From NCBI RefSeq assembly GCF_031583025.1, contig NZ_CP134062.1, positions 1,426,001 to 1,490,000 of the forward strand: DNA of 64,000 bases. The letters are read 5' to 3'. This stretch comes from Mycobacterium sp. Z3061. Lineage in GTDB: Bacteria > Actinomycetota > Actinomycetes > Mycobacteriales > Mycobacteriaceae. The number at the start of each line of letters is the position of its first letter. Position 1 is the stretch's first letter. The notes beneath the pieces are model-generated. The model saw only the letters and a list, made by a program, of their open reading frames with translations, had not been told where the DNA came from and did no database searches. The translations under genes were made by a program, and so were the position numbers. Shown here in pieces: positions 40,364-48,815 of the stretch.

Positions 40364-41391
40364 CCGAGCCGACTGACAAGCCCGGGTTTTTGCAGCGGCT
40401 GCGCACCCGCCACCCGCGGTTGGACCATATCCTGCGGGCCTACCAGCGCTTCGCCAAGCAGAAGGGCACCTTCTTCGCGGCGGGCCTGACGTACTACACC
40501 ATCTTCGCGCTGTTCCCGTTGCTGATGGTGGGTTTCGCAGCGGCGGGCTACGTGCTGGCGGGCCGGCCGCAGTTGTTGCAGACGATCGACGGCCGGATCC
40601 GGTCCGCGGTGTCCGGCGAATTGGGCCAGCAGATGGTCGATCTGATCAACTCGGCGATCGATGCGCGCGCATCGGTCGGGTTGATCGGTCTGGCCACGGC
40701 GGCCTGGGCCGGGCTCGGCTGGATGTGGCATCTGCGCGAGGCGCTCAGCGAGATGTGGGAACAACACATCGAACCGGATGGCTATGTGCGCACCAAGCTT
40801 TCCGATCTGGCCGCGATGGTGGGTACCTTCCTGGTGATCATGGTCACGGTCGCGCTGAGCGCGCTCGGGCAGAAGAGACCGATGGCGGCTGTCCTGAGAT
40901 GGCTTCACATTCCTGACTATTCGGTGTTCGACGAGATCTTCCGCGGTGTTTCCGTACTGGTTTCGGTGCTGGTGACGTGGCTTCTCTTCACCTGGATGAT
41001 CGCCAGGCTGCCTCGGGAGTCGGTGCGTTTCACCACCTCGGTGCGGGCCGGGCTGATGGCGGCGCTGGGTTTCGAGGTGTTCAAACAGGTGGGTTCGCTC
41101 TACCTGCAGACGGTGGTGCGCAGCCCGGCGGGAGCGGCGTTCGGTCCGGTTCTGGGGTTGATGGTGTTCGCGTTCGTGACGTGGTCGCTGCTGTTGTTCA
41201 GTACCGCGTGGGCGGCCACGGCGACGCCTGAGGACCCGCGGGACCGACACGTCGACCCGCCACCCCCGGCGGTCATCAGTCCGCGGATCCTGGTTGAAGA
41301 GGGTTTGCGCCCGCGGCAGACTGTTGCGGCCATGGCGGCGGGAGCCGTTGGCGCGCTGACACTCTCGCGGGTGTTCAGGCGCCGTCGCTGA
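40360..41391 (+). CDS. YihY/BrkB family inner-membrane protein, second copy
   Basis: A 343-residue paralogue of the preceding gene, clearly related over the whole core: AAGLTYYTIFALFPLLMVGF, LGQQMVDLINSAIDARASVG, and FSTAWAATATPEDP. It carries a longer cytosolic tail ending in a positively charged RVFRRRR. The GTG at 40360 overlaps the upstream stop (GTGA), which fixes the start even though the frame is open further back. The stop overlaps the opposing SnoaL-like remnant by 17 bases. Tandem duplication of Rv3335c-type genes is the simplest explanation. Confidence 0.87.
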   Translation: MTEPTDKPGFLQRLRTRHPRLDHILRAYQRFAKQKGTFFAAGLTYYTIFALFPLLMVGFAAAGYVLAGRPQLLQTIDGRIRSAVSGELGQQMVDLINSAIDARASVGLIGLATAAWAGLGWMWHLREALSEMWEQHIEPDGYVRTKLSDLAAMVGTFLVIMVTVALSALGQKRPMAAVLRWLHIPDYSVFDEIFRGVSVLVSVLVTWLLFTWMIARLPRESVRFTTSVRAGLMAALGFEVFKQVGSLYLQTVVRSPAGAAFGPVLGLMVFAFVTWSLLLFSTAWAATATPEDPRDRHVDPPPPAVISPRILVEEGLRPRQTVAAMAAGAVGALTLSRVFRRRR

Positions 41392-41668
41392 GTTCGGTGC
41401 GCATCCTGGCAGCGAACGCGGCAACGGCTTTGAGCGGACGCATCATCACGGTGATCTCATCGACCAGTCCGTCGTCGTCGGTGTGCAGGAAATCGCAGCC
41501 CTGGATGTCCAGTCCGTCGACGGTCGCTCTGAACATGAGCGCGCCGTCCAACTCCCGCTCGAACCGGAAGTCGTCGAGCACCTTGGCGACGGTACCGACC
41601 ACCATCGCGATCACGGCACGGCCGCGGTAGGGCCGCTTCGCGATGGGTCGTAAACCAGGTGTAGCCAT
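41375..41668 (-). pseudogene. N-terminally truncated SnoaL/NTF2-like protein
   Basis: The readable sequence from about RPYRGRAVIAMVVGTVAKVL to MRPLKAVAAFAARMRTEL matches the C-terminal two thirds of a nuclear-transport-factor-2-like/SnoaL protein. The usual first ~40-50 residues are missing; the frame instead continues into DNA antisense to another gene. An ATG at 41668 could still start a ~97-residue product. It sits exactly where recognisable M. tuberculosis synteny ends, so it is probably a gene broken by the rearrangement that introduced the accessory DNA. Confidence 0.65.
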
Positions 41669-41675
41669 CCCTGTC

Positions 41676-41822
41676 ATGCCGAAATCCCTAGCGAGGCATA
41701 CGAAGGCGGCACTGGTCGTAGCCGGTGCAATATTGGCGGCTGGAGTCGGCTTGGGTCTGCCCGCCCAGGCTCGTGCCGAAAGCCCGTTAGCGGCCTTCTG
41801 CGCTGACAATGCAGCTCACTAG
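41676..41822 (+). pseudogene. Short secreted-protein remnant (signal peptide only)
   Basis: The ATG at 41676 opens a 48-residue frame: a charged N-terminus (MPKSLARHTK), a hydrophobic stretch (AALVVAGAILAAGVGLGL), an AQARA cleavage site, then only about 15 residues before TAG. This looks like the beginning of a secreted protein whose body has been lost, although a tiny exported peptide cannot be excluded. It starts 7 bases from the truncated SnoaL-like remnant on the other strand. Confidence 0.5.
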
Positions 41823-42085
41823 CAAGTCTGCCGTGCGCCGCCAACTGTTGGCAGTTCTAGAACTGCACGGCCGTGGCTTACACGCCATTGAAGGCAAGGG
41901 AACCGCCGTAGGCAACCATTCTTCGTCGCGTCAACGAAGACTTGGTGCGAATACCGAATCGCTACCCGTTTGTCGGTCAGTCCATTTGGTACCTCCCAAC
42001 CGTGAGCATCAGACCGTTCATCGGGATCGTAGGCGCGGTGCTCGTGATGGGGGCTTAGTGCTTCTACACCTCGCCGCGTTACCTT

Positions 42086-42331
42086 ATGGCGATGCGTTGG
42101 TTTGCCCGTCCCGAAAACGACCCCCACCAACTCAGGGCGGTGCCACGGCTGGCTTCGTGGAACAAGGCCGGCGATCCAGACAAAGTTCGTCTGCGGGCGT
42201 ATCTGAATGACACCGGAGCGCTTCTCACTGTCTCACGCATCGACGGCCCATGGTCGCTCCGACTCGACGTTGGGCTCCCCAAGACACGGGATTTACTCCA
42301 CGAGGTGGCCAGAACTGACATGCCTACGTAA
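42086..42331 (+). CDS. Small hypothetical protein
   Basis: An 81-residue frame (MAMRWFARPENDPHQ...) with balanced composition and no signal peptide or membrane helix. No domain was recognised. It lies between a broken gene and the serine hydrolase in low-synteny DNA. An opposing frame covers almost the same bases, so the coding strand is uncertain. A second possible start is the ATG at 42092. Confidence 0.4.
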   Translation: MAMRWFARPENDPHQLRAVPRLASWNKAGDPDKVRLRAYLNDTGALLTVSRIDGPWSLRLDVGLPKTRDLLHEVARTDMPT

Positions 42332-42400
42332 TGAAGACGGTGCTTTCTTGCATTCCCGCTGTGTCAGACTGCTGCGTGGCCAAAGACGGCAATCAGTGCC

Positions 42401-43390
42401 ATGCCTGATCGATCGGCGCAGAAGCAGCAACGCGGCGGACGCCATCGCGATGACACCGCTGCCGGCAGGCACTTCCCGACCCCCCATCACCGCGTGGTAT
42501 TGGCAAGCCTAAGTGCCGGTGTCGTTGTCATGGCTGGCTACTGCGCGGTAGCAACCGATGCAACCAAAGGTCATGGCGGTGACCGCGTCGCACAGTCGGC
42601 CACGACATCACCCGGCGGCGCCTTGGCGCCGCAACCGACGCCCGTCCCGCAAGCATCCGCCCCCGCCTCCACCGACACTCTGGAAACCGACTTCGCCCAA
42701 TTGCGAGAAAGGATGCGCGGCAAGGTAGCGATCGCGATTAGCGCCGTGGGGGCAGATGCAAAAGCCAGGGTCCTCGGCGATTGGCCAGCAGGGCCGGCCT
42801 GGTCGACGATCAAAGTGCCATTAGCCATCGCCGTGCTGCGGGAAACAAACCAAACGGAAGTCAGCCAGAACATGGTCGCGGCGATCACCGACTCGGACAA
42901 CGCGGCAGCTGAATCGTTGTGGAGCAGCCTCGGCGAACCGTCGGTCGCTGCACAAAAAGTCGAGGCAGTCCTTCGCGAAACTGGGGATCAGACCGCGGTT
43001 CAATCGCGCAGAGTTCGACCGCCGTTTACTGCATTCGGCCAGACTATCTGGTCTCTGACCGCGCAGACTCGGTTCATATCTTCTGCAGTGTGCGATACCC
43101 GGAACGGGACGATCTTCGCGTTGATGGGACGCATTACTCCGGATCAGAGCTGGGGCCTCGGCAACATTTCAGGAGCCCGCTTCAAAGGTGGTTGGGGGCC
43201 GAAACCAACAGGCGAATACCTCGTCAGACAGATAGGCGTGATACCCACACCCGGGGGGATGACTGCCGTCTCGATGGCTGTTGAGCCTGCGTCGGGATCC
43301 CTGGCCCAAGGTACCGAGGAACTCAGCGACGTCGCCAGTTGGCTATTCGCTCACCGTGCACAGTTGCCCACCGGGGAGTGCAGCACCTGA
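42401..43390 (+). CDS. Membrane-anchored serine hydrolase of the beta-lactamase/PBP fold
   Basis: A 329-residue protein with an N-terminal membrane anchor (about 31-50, VVLASLSAGVVVMAGYCAVA) and a Pro/Ala/Thr-rich linker, then a periplasmic catalytic domain. Motifs of penicillin-recognising enzymes are visible: SxxK as STIK (Ser135-Lys138), SDN at 165-167, and KGGW as the third box. The acyl-serine mechanism is inferred from these. It could be a beta-lactamase-like hydrolase, an LppW-type protein or a D,D-peptidase relative; substrate is unknown. No clear Shine-Dalgarno precedes the ATG at 42401. It is convergent with the DUF2510 gene. Confidence 0.7.
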   Translation: MPDRSAQKQQRGGRHRDDTAAGRHFPTPHHRVVLASLSAGVVVMAGYCAVATDATKGHGGDRVAQSATTSPGGALAPQPTPVPQASAPASTDTLETDFAQLRERMRGKVAIAISAVGADAKARVLGDWPAGPAWSTIKVPLAIAVLRETNQTEVSQNMVAAITDSDNAAAESLWSSLGEPSVAAQKVEAVLRETGDQTAVQSRRVRPPFTAFGQTIWSLTAQTRFISSAVCDTRNGTIFALMGRITPDQSWGLGNISGARFKGGWGPKPTGEYLVRQIGVIPTPGGMTAVSMAVEPASGSLAQGTEELSDVASWLFAHRAQLPTGECST

Positions 43391-43406
43391 ATTGGGCGCC
43401 GGGACG

Positions 43407-44501
43407 TCAATAGCTAGGGCCCGGCGGGCCAAAACTTGGATTGCTCGCCTGTGCCCGCCCCTGGATAAACGCGGCGAAGATTGCAGCCCCTGTCAAAACC
43501 AACGACAACACACAGGCGCCGATCAAGCCCACTCCTGGCGAAAAATCGTTGTGCGCTAGGCCGGGCGGATCGCCGAAGGTCCCCGCGACATCAACGATGT
43601 GGCTGGTGCAAATCAACCCTGTGACTCCGCCGAGAACCGCCACCGTAACAGCTATCAGCATGCGTTGCCTCACCCACAGGTAGGCGATCCCCGCGAGAAT
43701 CGCGATGATGCCCAATAGGAGCGCAATCCAGCCGGGATTTGTATTTTGTAGCGCATTAAGTTCGGGGGTCTCGATTTTGCCACTCATCGACGTTCCGTCG
43801 CCAGAAATTCTGACTGTCATGCTCGGTTTTCCAAGGCCGGGAAACGCTAAGGTTCTCGAACCGTACAGACCGTCATCGAATCTGCCGGCCGCACTTACCC
43901 GGCCCCACGGCAGGAACGAAGCAATGACCAAGGCGGCGCCGCACGCCGCGGTGACCAGTCCCACCACTCGGTCAGCGCCCTGCGCGATCCCGGCCCAAAG
44001 CCGCGGCGGTCGACCTGGCTGGTGTGGTGCCGCGAAGGCCCCGGAGGAGACCGGCGCAGCGGGAGTGCCGGCGGATCCATAGAGATGCGACGGGCCAGAA
44101 GGAGCGCCACCGGCCCCGGATGGATCGTAAGGTCCGTAGGCAGGGTAAGGGACGCTCGTTGGCGAGCTGAAACCGTACGGGTCCACGGGGGACGCCGTGT
44201 ACGGATACCCGGTTGCGTACTGGTCTGGGAAACCGGCACTTCCAGCCGAGGCAGCGGGGTAGGGGGCAGGGTAGCCGCTCGCGGGCTGCCCGAATGAGGT
44301 GTCATTGTCGGCATAGCTGGAAGACTGGGAATCTGCCGGTCCGGGCGAGTGAGGCCCGGTCGCGTCAGGCGAGGGACCACGCCCGGTGGGCGAGGAAGAC
44401 TTTCGCCGACGCTGCGGAGTCCAACCATTGCCGTCGAAGAACCGTTCAGCGCCTGAGCCATCTGGGTCGTCGTACCACCCTGGTGAGTGCGGCGTCGTCA
44501 T
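43407..44501 (-). CDS. DUF2510 membrane protein with four helices
   Basis: A 364-residue protein. The N-terminus (SPGWYDDPDGSGAERFFDGNGW) is a DUF2510 motif. A long Pro/Ser/Gly/Tyr-rich region follows, then four membrane helices, including VVGLVTAACGAALVIASFLPWG, ALLLGIIAILAGIAYLWV and ACVLSLVLTGAAIFAAFI (first cited approximately). The ATG at 44501 is chosen because GGGAGGG lies about 8 bases upstream and DUF2510 normally begins at residue 5-10; the frame itself is open to 44714. It is divergent from the VWA-PP2C-kinase operon and may be functionally linked to it. Confidence 0.8.
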   Translation of the reverse strand: MTTPHSPGWYDDPDGSGAERFFDGNGWTPQRRRKSSSPTGRGPSPDATGPHSPGPADSQSSSYADNDTSFGQPASGYPAPYPAASAGSAGFPDQYATGYPYTASPVDPYGFSSPTSVPYPAYGPYDPSGAGGAPSGPSHLYGSAGTPAAPVSSGAFAAPHQPGRPPRLWAGIAQGADRVVGLVTAACGAALVIASFLPWGRVSAAGRFDDGLYGSRTLAFPGLGKPSMTVRISGDGTSMSGKIETPELNALQNTNPGWIALLLGIIAILAGIAYLWVRQRMLIAVTVAVLGGVTGLICTSHIVDVAGTFGDPPGLAHNDFSPGVGLIGACVLSLVLTGAAIFAAFIQGRAQASNPSFGPPGPSY

Positions 44502-44830
44502 CGCAGATCCCTCCCTACCTGGCCCGCACCCCGATGAACGGAGAATAGCGCGCATCCGACCCGCTGGTAACACCTGCTGAGCAACGACTTCGCTGCACGC
44601 GCACGGGGCCCCCGTGCCGTATGTGGCGTTTGCTGCCGCTAGGTCCATCGGAGGCAGCAACCGGGGCGGTGCCGTGAACGAGAGACCTCCATTTGAGGCG
44701 GATGGGTAAACCAATTCCTACCCCACAGCCGCGGCTCAGTGTTAGCCTGACCCGAGGTTAGCGGATCCGGCGACTCACGAGAATGCCTCCGCAGGCTAAG
44801 CGTTCAACGTGTCATCACGGGGGTTGGAAA
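44502..44830. promoter_or_regulatory. Divergent intergenic region between DUF2510 gene and VWA operon
   Basis: About 330 bases with no convincing gene. Promoters for both directions are expected. A TAGCCT hexamer near 44743-44748 could serve as a -10 for the VWA operon, without a clear -35. The ATG at 44783 is an alternative upstream start for the VWA gene. Confidence 0.3.
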
Positions 44831-45496
44831 GTGGAGCCAAAAGGGTCGATCCTGCTCGTCTACTTCGTTGCCGACGAATCGGGATCGATGGGCAACAACA
44901 TCGGCGAACTGAACGAGGGGCTCGTCACACTCCAAGACGCGCTACAAAGACAACCGTTTGCTGCCGCTCGGGTGCGCTTCTCGGTGATCGGGTTCTCCGA
45001 TACAGCCTTCACCCACCTGGAAGCTGCAGACCTGCGAGAGACGACATGGTTGCCGTCTCTGGGTGCCAACGGGCTGACCTCCTACGCAGCTGCATTCCAA
45101 GAGCTCGAGTACCGTATATCCGTAGACATTCCCCACCTGAAGGCCAGCGGATACACCGTCCATCGGCCCGCCGTGTTCTTCCTGACCGACGGCCAACCGA
45201 ACTCGCGCGATAACTGGCGCGCAGCCCGGGAACGCTTGCTAGCACAACCCGCGGCGCCGAACATCATTGCTTTTGGAATCGGCGACGCCGATGCCGACAC
45301 CGTCGCCCAACTCGCCACCAAACAGCATTACGCCTTCAAATCGGCGCGTGGAGTGGACACCGGTGCCGCACTGTCAGAGTTCCTCACATCCTTGACGCAA
45401 TCAGTCATCAGCTCGGGACAGGCGTTCGCTGCTGGCAACGCAGAGCTGCAGTTTGACCGCCCAGAAGGCTTCACCCTGGCCGTCGACGTCGTCTAG
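44831..45496 (+). CDS. TerY-type von Willebrand factor A domain protein
   Basis: A 221-residue single VWA domain with a complete metal-ion-dependent adhesion site: DESGS (Asp15, Ser17, Ser19), the Thr in NGLTSY and the Asp in FFLTDGQPN. TerY-like VWA proteins act with a PP2C phosphatase and a Ser/Thr kinase in the TerY-P triad; exactly these two genes follow, the first after 5 bases. The GTG at 44831 places the first strand (ILLVYFVADES) at the normal position; an ATG at 44783 would add 16 residues. No signal peptide is present, so it is cytosolic. Confidence 0.85.
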   Translation: MEPKGSILLVYFVADESGSMGNNIGELNEGLVTLQDALQRQPFAAARVRFSVIGFSDTAFTHLEAADLRETTWLPSLGANGLTSYAAAFQELEYRISVDIPHLKASGYTVHRPAVFFLTDGQPNSRDNWRAARERLLAQPAAPNIIAFGIGDADADTVAQLATKQHYAFKSARGVDTGAALSEFLTSLTQSVISSGQAFAAGNAELQFDRPEGFTLAVDVV

Positions 45497-45501
45497 GGCT
45501 C

Positions 45502-46638
45502 ATGGCACGCTTTCGACGGGTCCGGCACCGCGTTGAGCCCGCGCACCAGGATTCGCTAACGAACGACTCACTCTCCGACGATCCGACTCAGCCGCTCGAC
45601 CTTCCTCAGAGCACGCCGGTCGACTCGCCGTTGGTCCAACAGTTCACCATCGCCAAGAGATCCGAAGCAGCAACCGTAGCGGAAGTCATCGGACCCCTCG
45701 CGATACCACAAATCACGGTAGGACCACCGTCTCCCTGCACAGAGCCGGAACCAATTGGTGCGCAATACCGTTCCTTCCCGTTCCGCCCGGATGTGGTCAT
45801 TGACGGGTGGTCAACCGATTCGATCACCGTTCGCGGTGTCTCCCAACGAGGACACCTACACCGCTACAACGGTGCACCACGTCAAGACGACTTCGCCATC
45901 CACCACGCATCAGGCGGTCGAGTCGTCATCCTTGTCGCAGATGGAATTTCGGGGGCGCGCCAATCACACATCGGCGCAAGCGCAGCCATCAAGCAGGCTG
46001 CGCGGTGGCTACAGGAACATCTCAATGACGATTCCGCACAGACCGATTGGCTGACACTGTTCAAGAACGTCGCCTGGGAACTCACCGAGCAGGCACAAAG
46101 CCTTCTGCAGCTCGCCGAACCTGACCCTCTGCGCGCTGAGCAAGAAATGGCCACCACTTTGGTATGCGGGATCATCGAGCCACGAGACCCGGGGCGGTCG
46201 CGTGCCTATGTTGTGGGCGTCGGCGACTCAAGCGCATGGCTACTTTCGCGGGGAGCATTCCGTCACCTCCTAGGTGGAAAACCCCTGCAAGACAGCGCCA
46301 TTACTACCTCATCGGTGGCCGGATTGCCTCGTCTGCCTGCTGAACTGACGCCGGTAGTTGTCGAATTCACCGACCGCGATGTGTTACTCATCGGCACCGA
46401 CGGCATCGGGGACCCCCTTGGTACCGGGCAAGGCGGAGTGGGGAACCTATTGCGAGCCGTGCTGAGCACCTCATCTCCGCCCTCGCTCATCGAGTTCGCC
46501 CACGCCGTCGACTTCAGCCGCGAAATGTTTGACGACGATAGGACTTTAGTAGCGGTTTGGTCAAAGCGACCCCCACCAGCGGTACCGTCACCGCAACGAC
46601 CAGGTGCTGACAGGAGGGTCGATGGCGCGTGCGGTTAA
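45502..46638 (+). CDS. PP2C-family protein phosphatase of the TerY-P triad
   Basis: A 378-residue PPM/PP2C phosphatase. A ~95-residue low-complexity N-terminal extension is followed by the catalytic domain with metal-binding acidic motifs: RQDDFA, VADGISG, GTDGIGDP and the C-terminal DDDRTLVAVW. The GVGDSSAWLL strand is also typical. It should remove phosphate from the partner kinase or its targets. Its 3' end overlaps the kinase start by 17 bases, so the two are translationally coupled. No membrane segment. Confidence 0.85.
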   Translation: MARFRRVRHRVEPAHQDSLTNDSLSDDPTQPLDLPQSTPVDSPLVQQFTIAKRSEAATVAEVIGPLAIPQITVGPPSPCTEPEPIGAQYRSFPFRPDVVIDGWSTDSITVRGVSQRGHLHRYNGAPRQDDFAIHHASGGRVVILVADGISGARQSHIGASAAIKQAARWLQEHLNDDSAQTDWLTLFKNVAWELTEQAQSLLQLAEPDPLRAEQEMATTLVCGIIEPRDPGRSRAYVVGVGDSSAWLLSRGAFRHLLGGKPLQDSAITTSSVAGLPRLPAELTPVVVEFTDRDVLLIGTDGIGDPLGTGQGGVGNLLRAVLSTSSPPSLIEFAHAVDFSREMFDDDRTLVAVWSKRPPPAVPSPQRPGADRRVDGACG

Positions 46639-48181
46639 GCAAGTCAGCGAACTGGGCGAACTGACCAAGATCGGTCAAGGTGGCCAGGGGGTGGTGTACC
46701 GAGCGCCGAACCTCAAGACCAAATTCACGTCATCCATGGTCTACAAGCAGTACAAGGCCAAGGCTCGCAACGAGATCGATTTCAGTGCCCTGGCTGCAAT
46801 GCCGGAACTCGTGGAGAAGTCTCTGACGTCTGACGATGGCGAACGACTCATCTCACTCGCGGCCTGGCCCTGCGAGCTCGTCGAAGAGAACGGGGCCCAA
46901 ACGGGTTTCGTTATGCCCGAAATTCCAGACGAATTCTTCATCCCGCTGACGACCCTCAAAGGGGTATCGAGAAACCTCGCCGAATTCCAGCACTTACTGA
47001 ACGCCGAATCGATCCTGCAGGCACGAGGCATCGACATCGATGACGTGCAACGCTACACACTGCTGCGCGAAGTAGCCTCCGGGCTCACCTTTCTGCACAG
47101 TAACGGCGTGTGCGTCGGTGACATCTCACCCAAAAACCTGCTGTTCTGTCTAGCGCCGCGAGCGAAGATCTACTTCATCGATTGTGACGCCATGCGGATT
47201 AACGGGGTATCGGCCCTACCGCAAGTCGAAACACCGGGCTGGGAAATTCCTTCGGGGGAGGAACCGGCCACTGTCTACTCCGACACCTACAAACTCGGCC
47301 TACTCGCGCTGCGACTGCTTGTCGGCGACCAGGATGTCAGGACGCCTCAACACATTCCGGCCACAGCGCCCAAAGTGCTTCGTGGCCTGATCACCGACAC
47401 CCTGGAACGCCCTACACACAAGCGACCGCTACCCGAGTCGTGGACCTACATTCTCGGACACGCCATCGAAGAAGCGCAGCACCGAAAGAAGACCGCCGCG
47501 CCTCCGAAACTGCCTCCTGTCGCCCAAACCCCGCCCCCACCCCAGCCTCCGCCTCACCGAGTGCCACAACAGTGGAACACCGCGGGAAGGCCCACTACAA
47601 GCGGACAGATGTCGCCTGCGGCTAAGGGTTCGATTCTGGCCGTCGTCGGCGGCCTTGCGATAGTTGTCGTCGCCCTGCTGGCGATCGGCAGCCAACGCGG
47701 GACCGACTCGGGGTCGCAGGCGCCCTCGAGTTCATATGCCTATCCCACCACGAGATACGGAGATTACGGCGGGTCCACGTCCTTTGCCCTATCGACTCCG
47801 TCGACCCGTCCCTCGCTTCCCTTGGGCACTCCGCCAGACGTACTGCACGGCGCCGACGGCAGCGGAGACTATGCCTGCAGCGGTGGGCATAGCCTTTACA
47901 CCAACGGCAGGTCCTACCTGGTCGCGCCCGCCACTCCCCGTGGGCCCCATTACACGTCCTGCGGGTTTGCCATCGCGGTAGGGCAGACCTACCTAGCGAC
48001 GGTCAATGATTGGCAATACCCGACGCAAATCAGCGTTCAAAGCCCGAAAGCGAACTGCACCAACACCCAGTGCGATGGCACCAAGTTCGTCATGCAATGC
48101 CGAATGGACGGCCCTTACGCCGCCATGTGGATTGAGTGCCGCGGCGGCAACGATGCGGTCGTCTACATTTTCGGCGGCTAA
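46622..48181 (+). CDS. Membrane Ser/Thr kinase of the TerY-P triad with extracellular Cys-rich domain
   Basis: A 519-residue divergent protein kinase. The glycine loop is GQGGQGVVYR, the ATP lysine is likely Lys42 (MVYKQYK), the catalytic loop is GDISPKN (Asp167) instead of HRDxKxxN, and the metal site is DCD (Asp187-Asp189) instead of DFG. These changes are typical of the TerY-P kinase group. A Pro-rich linker, one transmembrane helix (ILAVVGGLAIVVVALLAI) and a ~140-residue external domain with several Cys follow. The ATG at 46622 is preferred because AGGAGG lies just upstream; 46604 is the outer frame limit. The external domain suggests sensing at the envelope. Confidence 0.85.
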   Translation: MARAVKQVSELGELTKIGQGGQGVVYRAPNLKTKFTSSMVYKQYKAKARNEIDFSALAAMPELVEKSLTSDDGERLISLAAWPCELVEENGAQTGFVMPEIPDEFFIPLTTLKGVSRNLAEFQHLLNAESILQARGIDIDDVQRYTLLREVASGLTFLHSNGVCVGDISPKNLLFCLAPRAKIYFIDCDAMRINGVSALPQVETPGWEIPSGEEPATVYSDTYKLGLLALRLLVGDQDVRTPQHIPATAPKVLRGLITDTLERPTHKRPLPESWTYILGHAIEEAQHRKKTAAPPKLPPVAQTPPPPQPPPHRVPQQWNTAGRPTTSGQMSPAAKGSILAVVGGLAIVVVALLAIGSQRGTDSGSQAPSSSYAYPTTRYGDYGGSTSFALSTPSTRPSLPLGTPPDVLHGADGSGDYACSGGHSLYTNGRSYLVAPATPRGPHYTSCGFAIAVGQTYLATVNDWQYPTQISVQSPKANCTNTQCDGTKFVMQCRMDGPYAAMWIECRGGNDAVVYIFGG

Positions 48182-48329
48182 GCAGTCGGCGTCCGCGGCG
48201 AACGAGAAGGGTCGTCAAACCTGTTCGGCGGGCACCCCAGATTACTGCTCGAGCGCCCGGCGGAGCCGTGCGGTTGCGGGGGCTTATGCGGAGGACCGTG
48301 AGTTGTAGCGTGCAACGTTCTGCGTTAAC

Positions 48330-48815
48330 TCAGCGCATGGGTACTGGTATTGCACCAGGGCCAGCCGGATAAGGGAGAGGCACCAGGCCGTCGTTCCGGA
48401 GGGGGCTCAGCGCATACCCTGAATCCCCGGGAGCGTAGAACACAACCGGAACGCCGTTAGACGTTCGAGCAGATGTGAAGGTGCCGCCGCCTCCAAAAGT
48501 GCGCCACAAATTGCCCACGTCATTCATTGCCGCAGACTGTGTTGCGAATGTAGCAGCAAAGACGTTAGCCCCATTCGTCCGTGCGAAACAGGTACCAACC
48601 GCGGTCGCGTTCGGCGTGAACGAGTTAGAACCGAAGTGGTCAGAATAGGTTCCTGGCTGGCATACCAACGACGTCCAGTATTCGACTGAATCGGCGTACG
48701 CCGCCGGGACCCACCCCACAGTCAGTGGGACGGCCGTAATTACTGTCAACGATAAGGCCGCTCGCGCGACCGTCGCTACGCAAGTCCGCGACTTAGTTAC
48801 GGCAGCCCAGTGCAT
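48330..48815 (-). CDS. Small secreted protein of unknown function
   Basis: A 161-residue exported protein. The signal peptide (ARAALSLTVITAVPLTVGW, cleavage near AAYA) precedes a domain with Cys in SLVCQPG and GTCFART and a Gly/Thr-rich middle. The ATG at 48815 is chosen because GGAGG lies 8 bases upstream; the frame is open to 49181 but the longer form would bury the signal peptide. The C-terminus is Pro-rich. No family recognised. It faces away from the PE_PGRS gene and converges with the kinase gene. Confidence 0.7.
   Translation of the reverse strand: MHWAAVTKSRTCVATVARAALSLTVITAVPLTVGWVPAAYADSVEYWTSLVCQPGTYSDHFGSNSFTPNATAVGTCFARTNGANVFAATFATQSAAMNDVGNLWRTFGGGGTFTSARTSNGVPVVFYAPGDSGYALSPLRNDGLVPLPYPAGPGAIPVPMR

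Noticed and set aside
43074-43559. Additional small frames around the end of the serine hydrolase
   Set aside because: Overlap the clear hydrolase frame and lack domains.
44831-48181. Classical tellurite-resistance (ter) locus
   Set aside because: No TerC, TerD or TerZ genes nearby; only the VWA-phosphatase-kinase triad is present.
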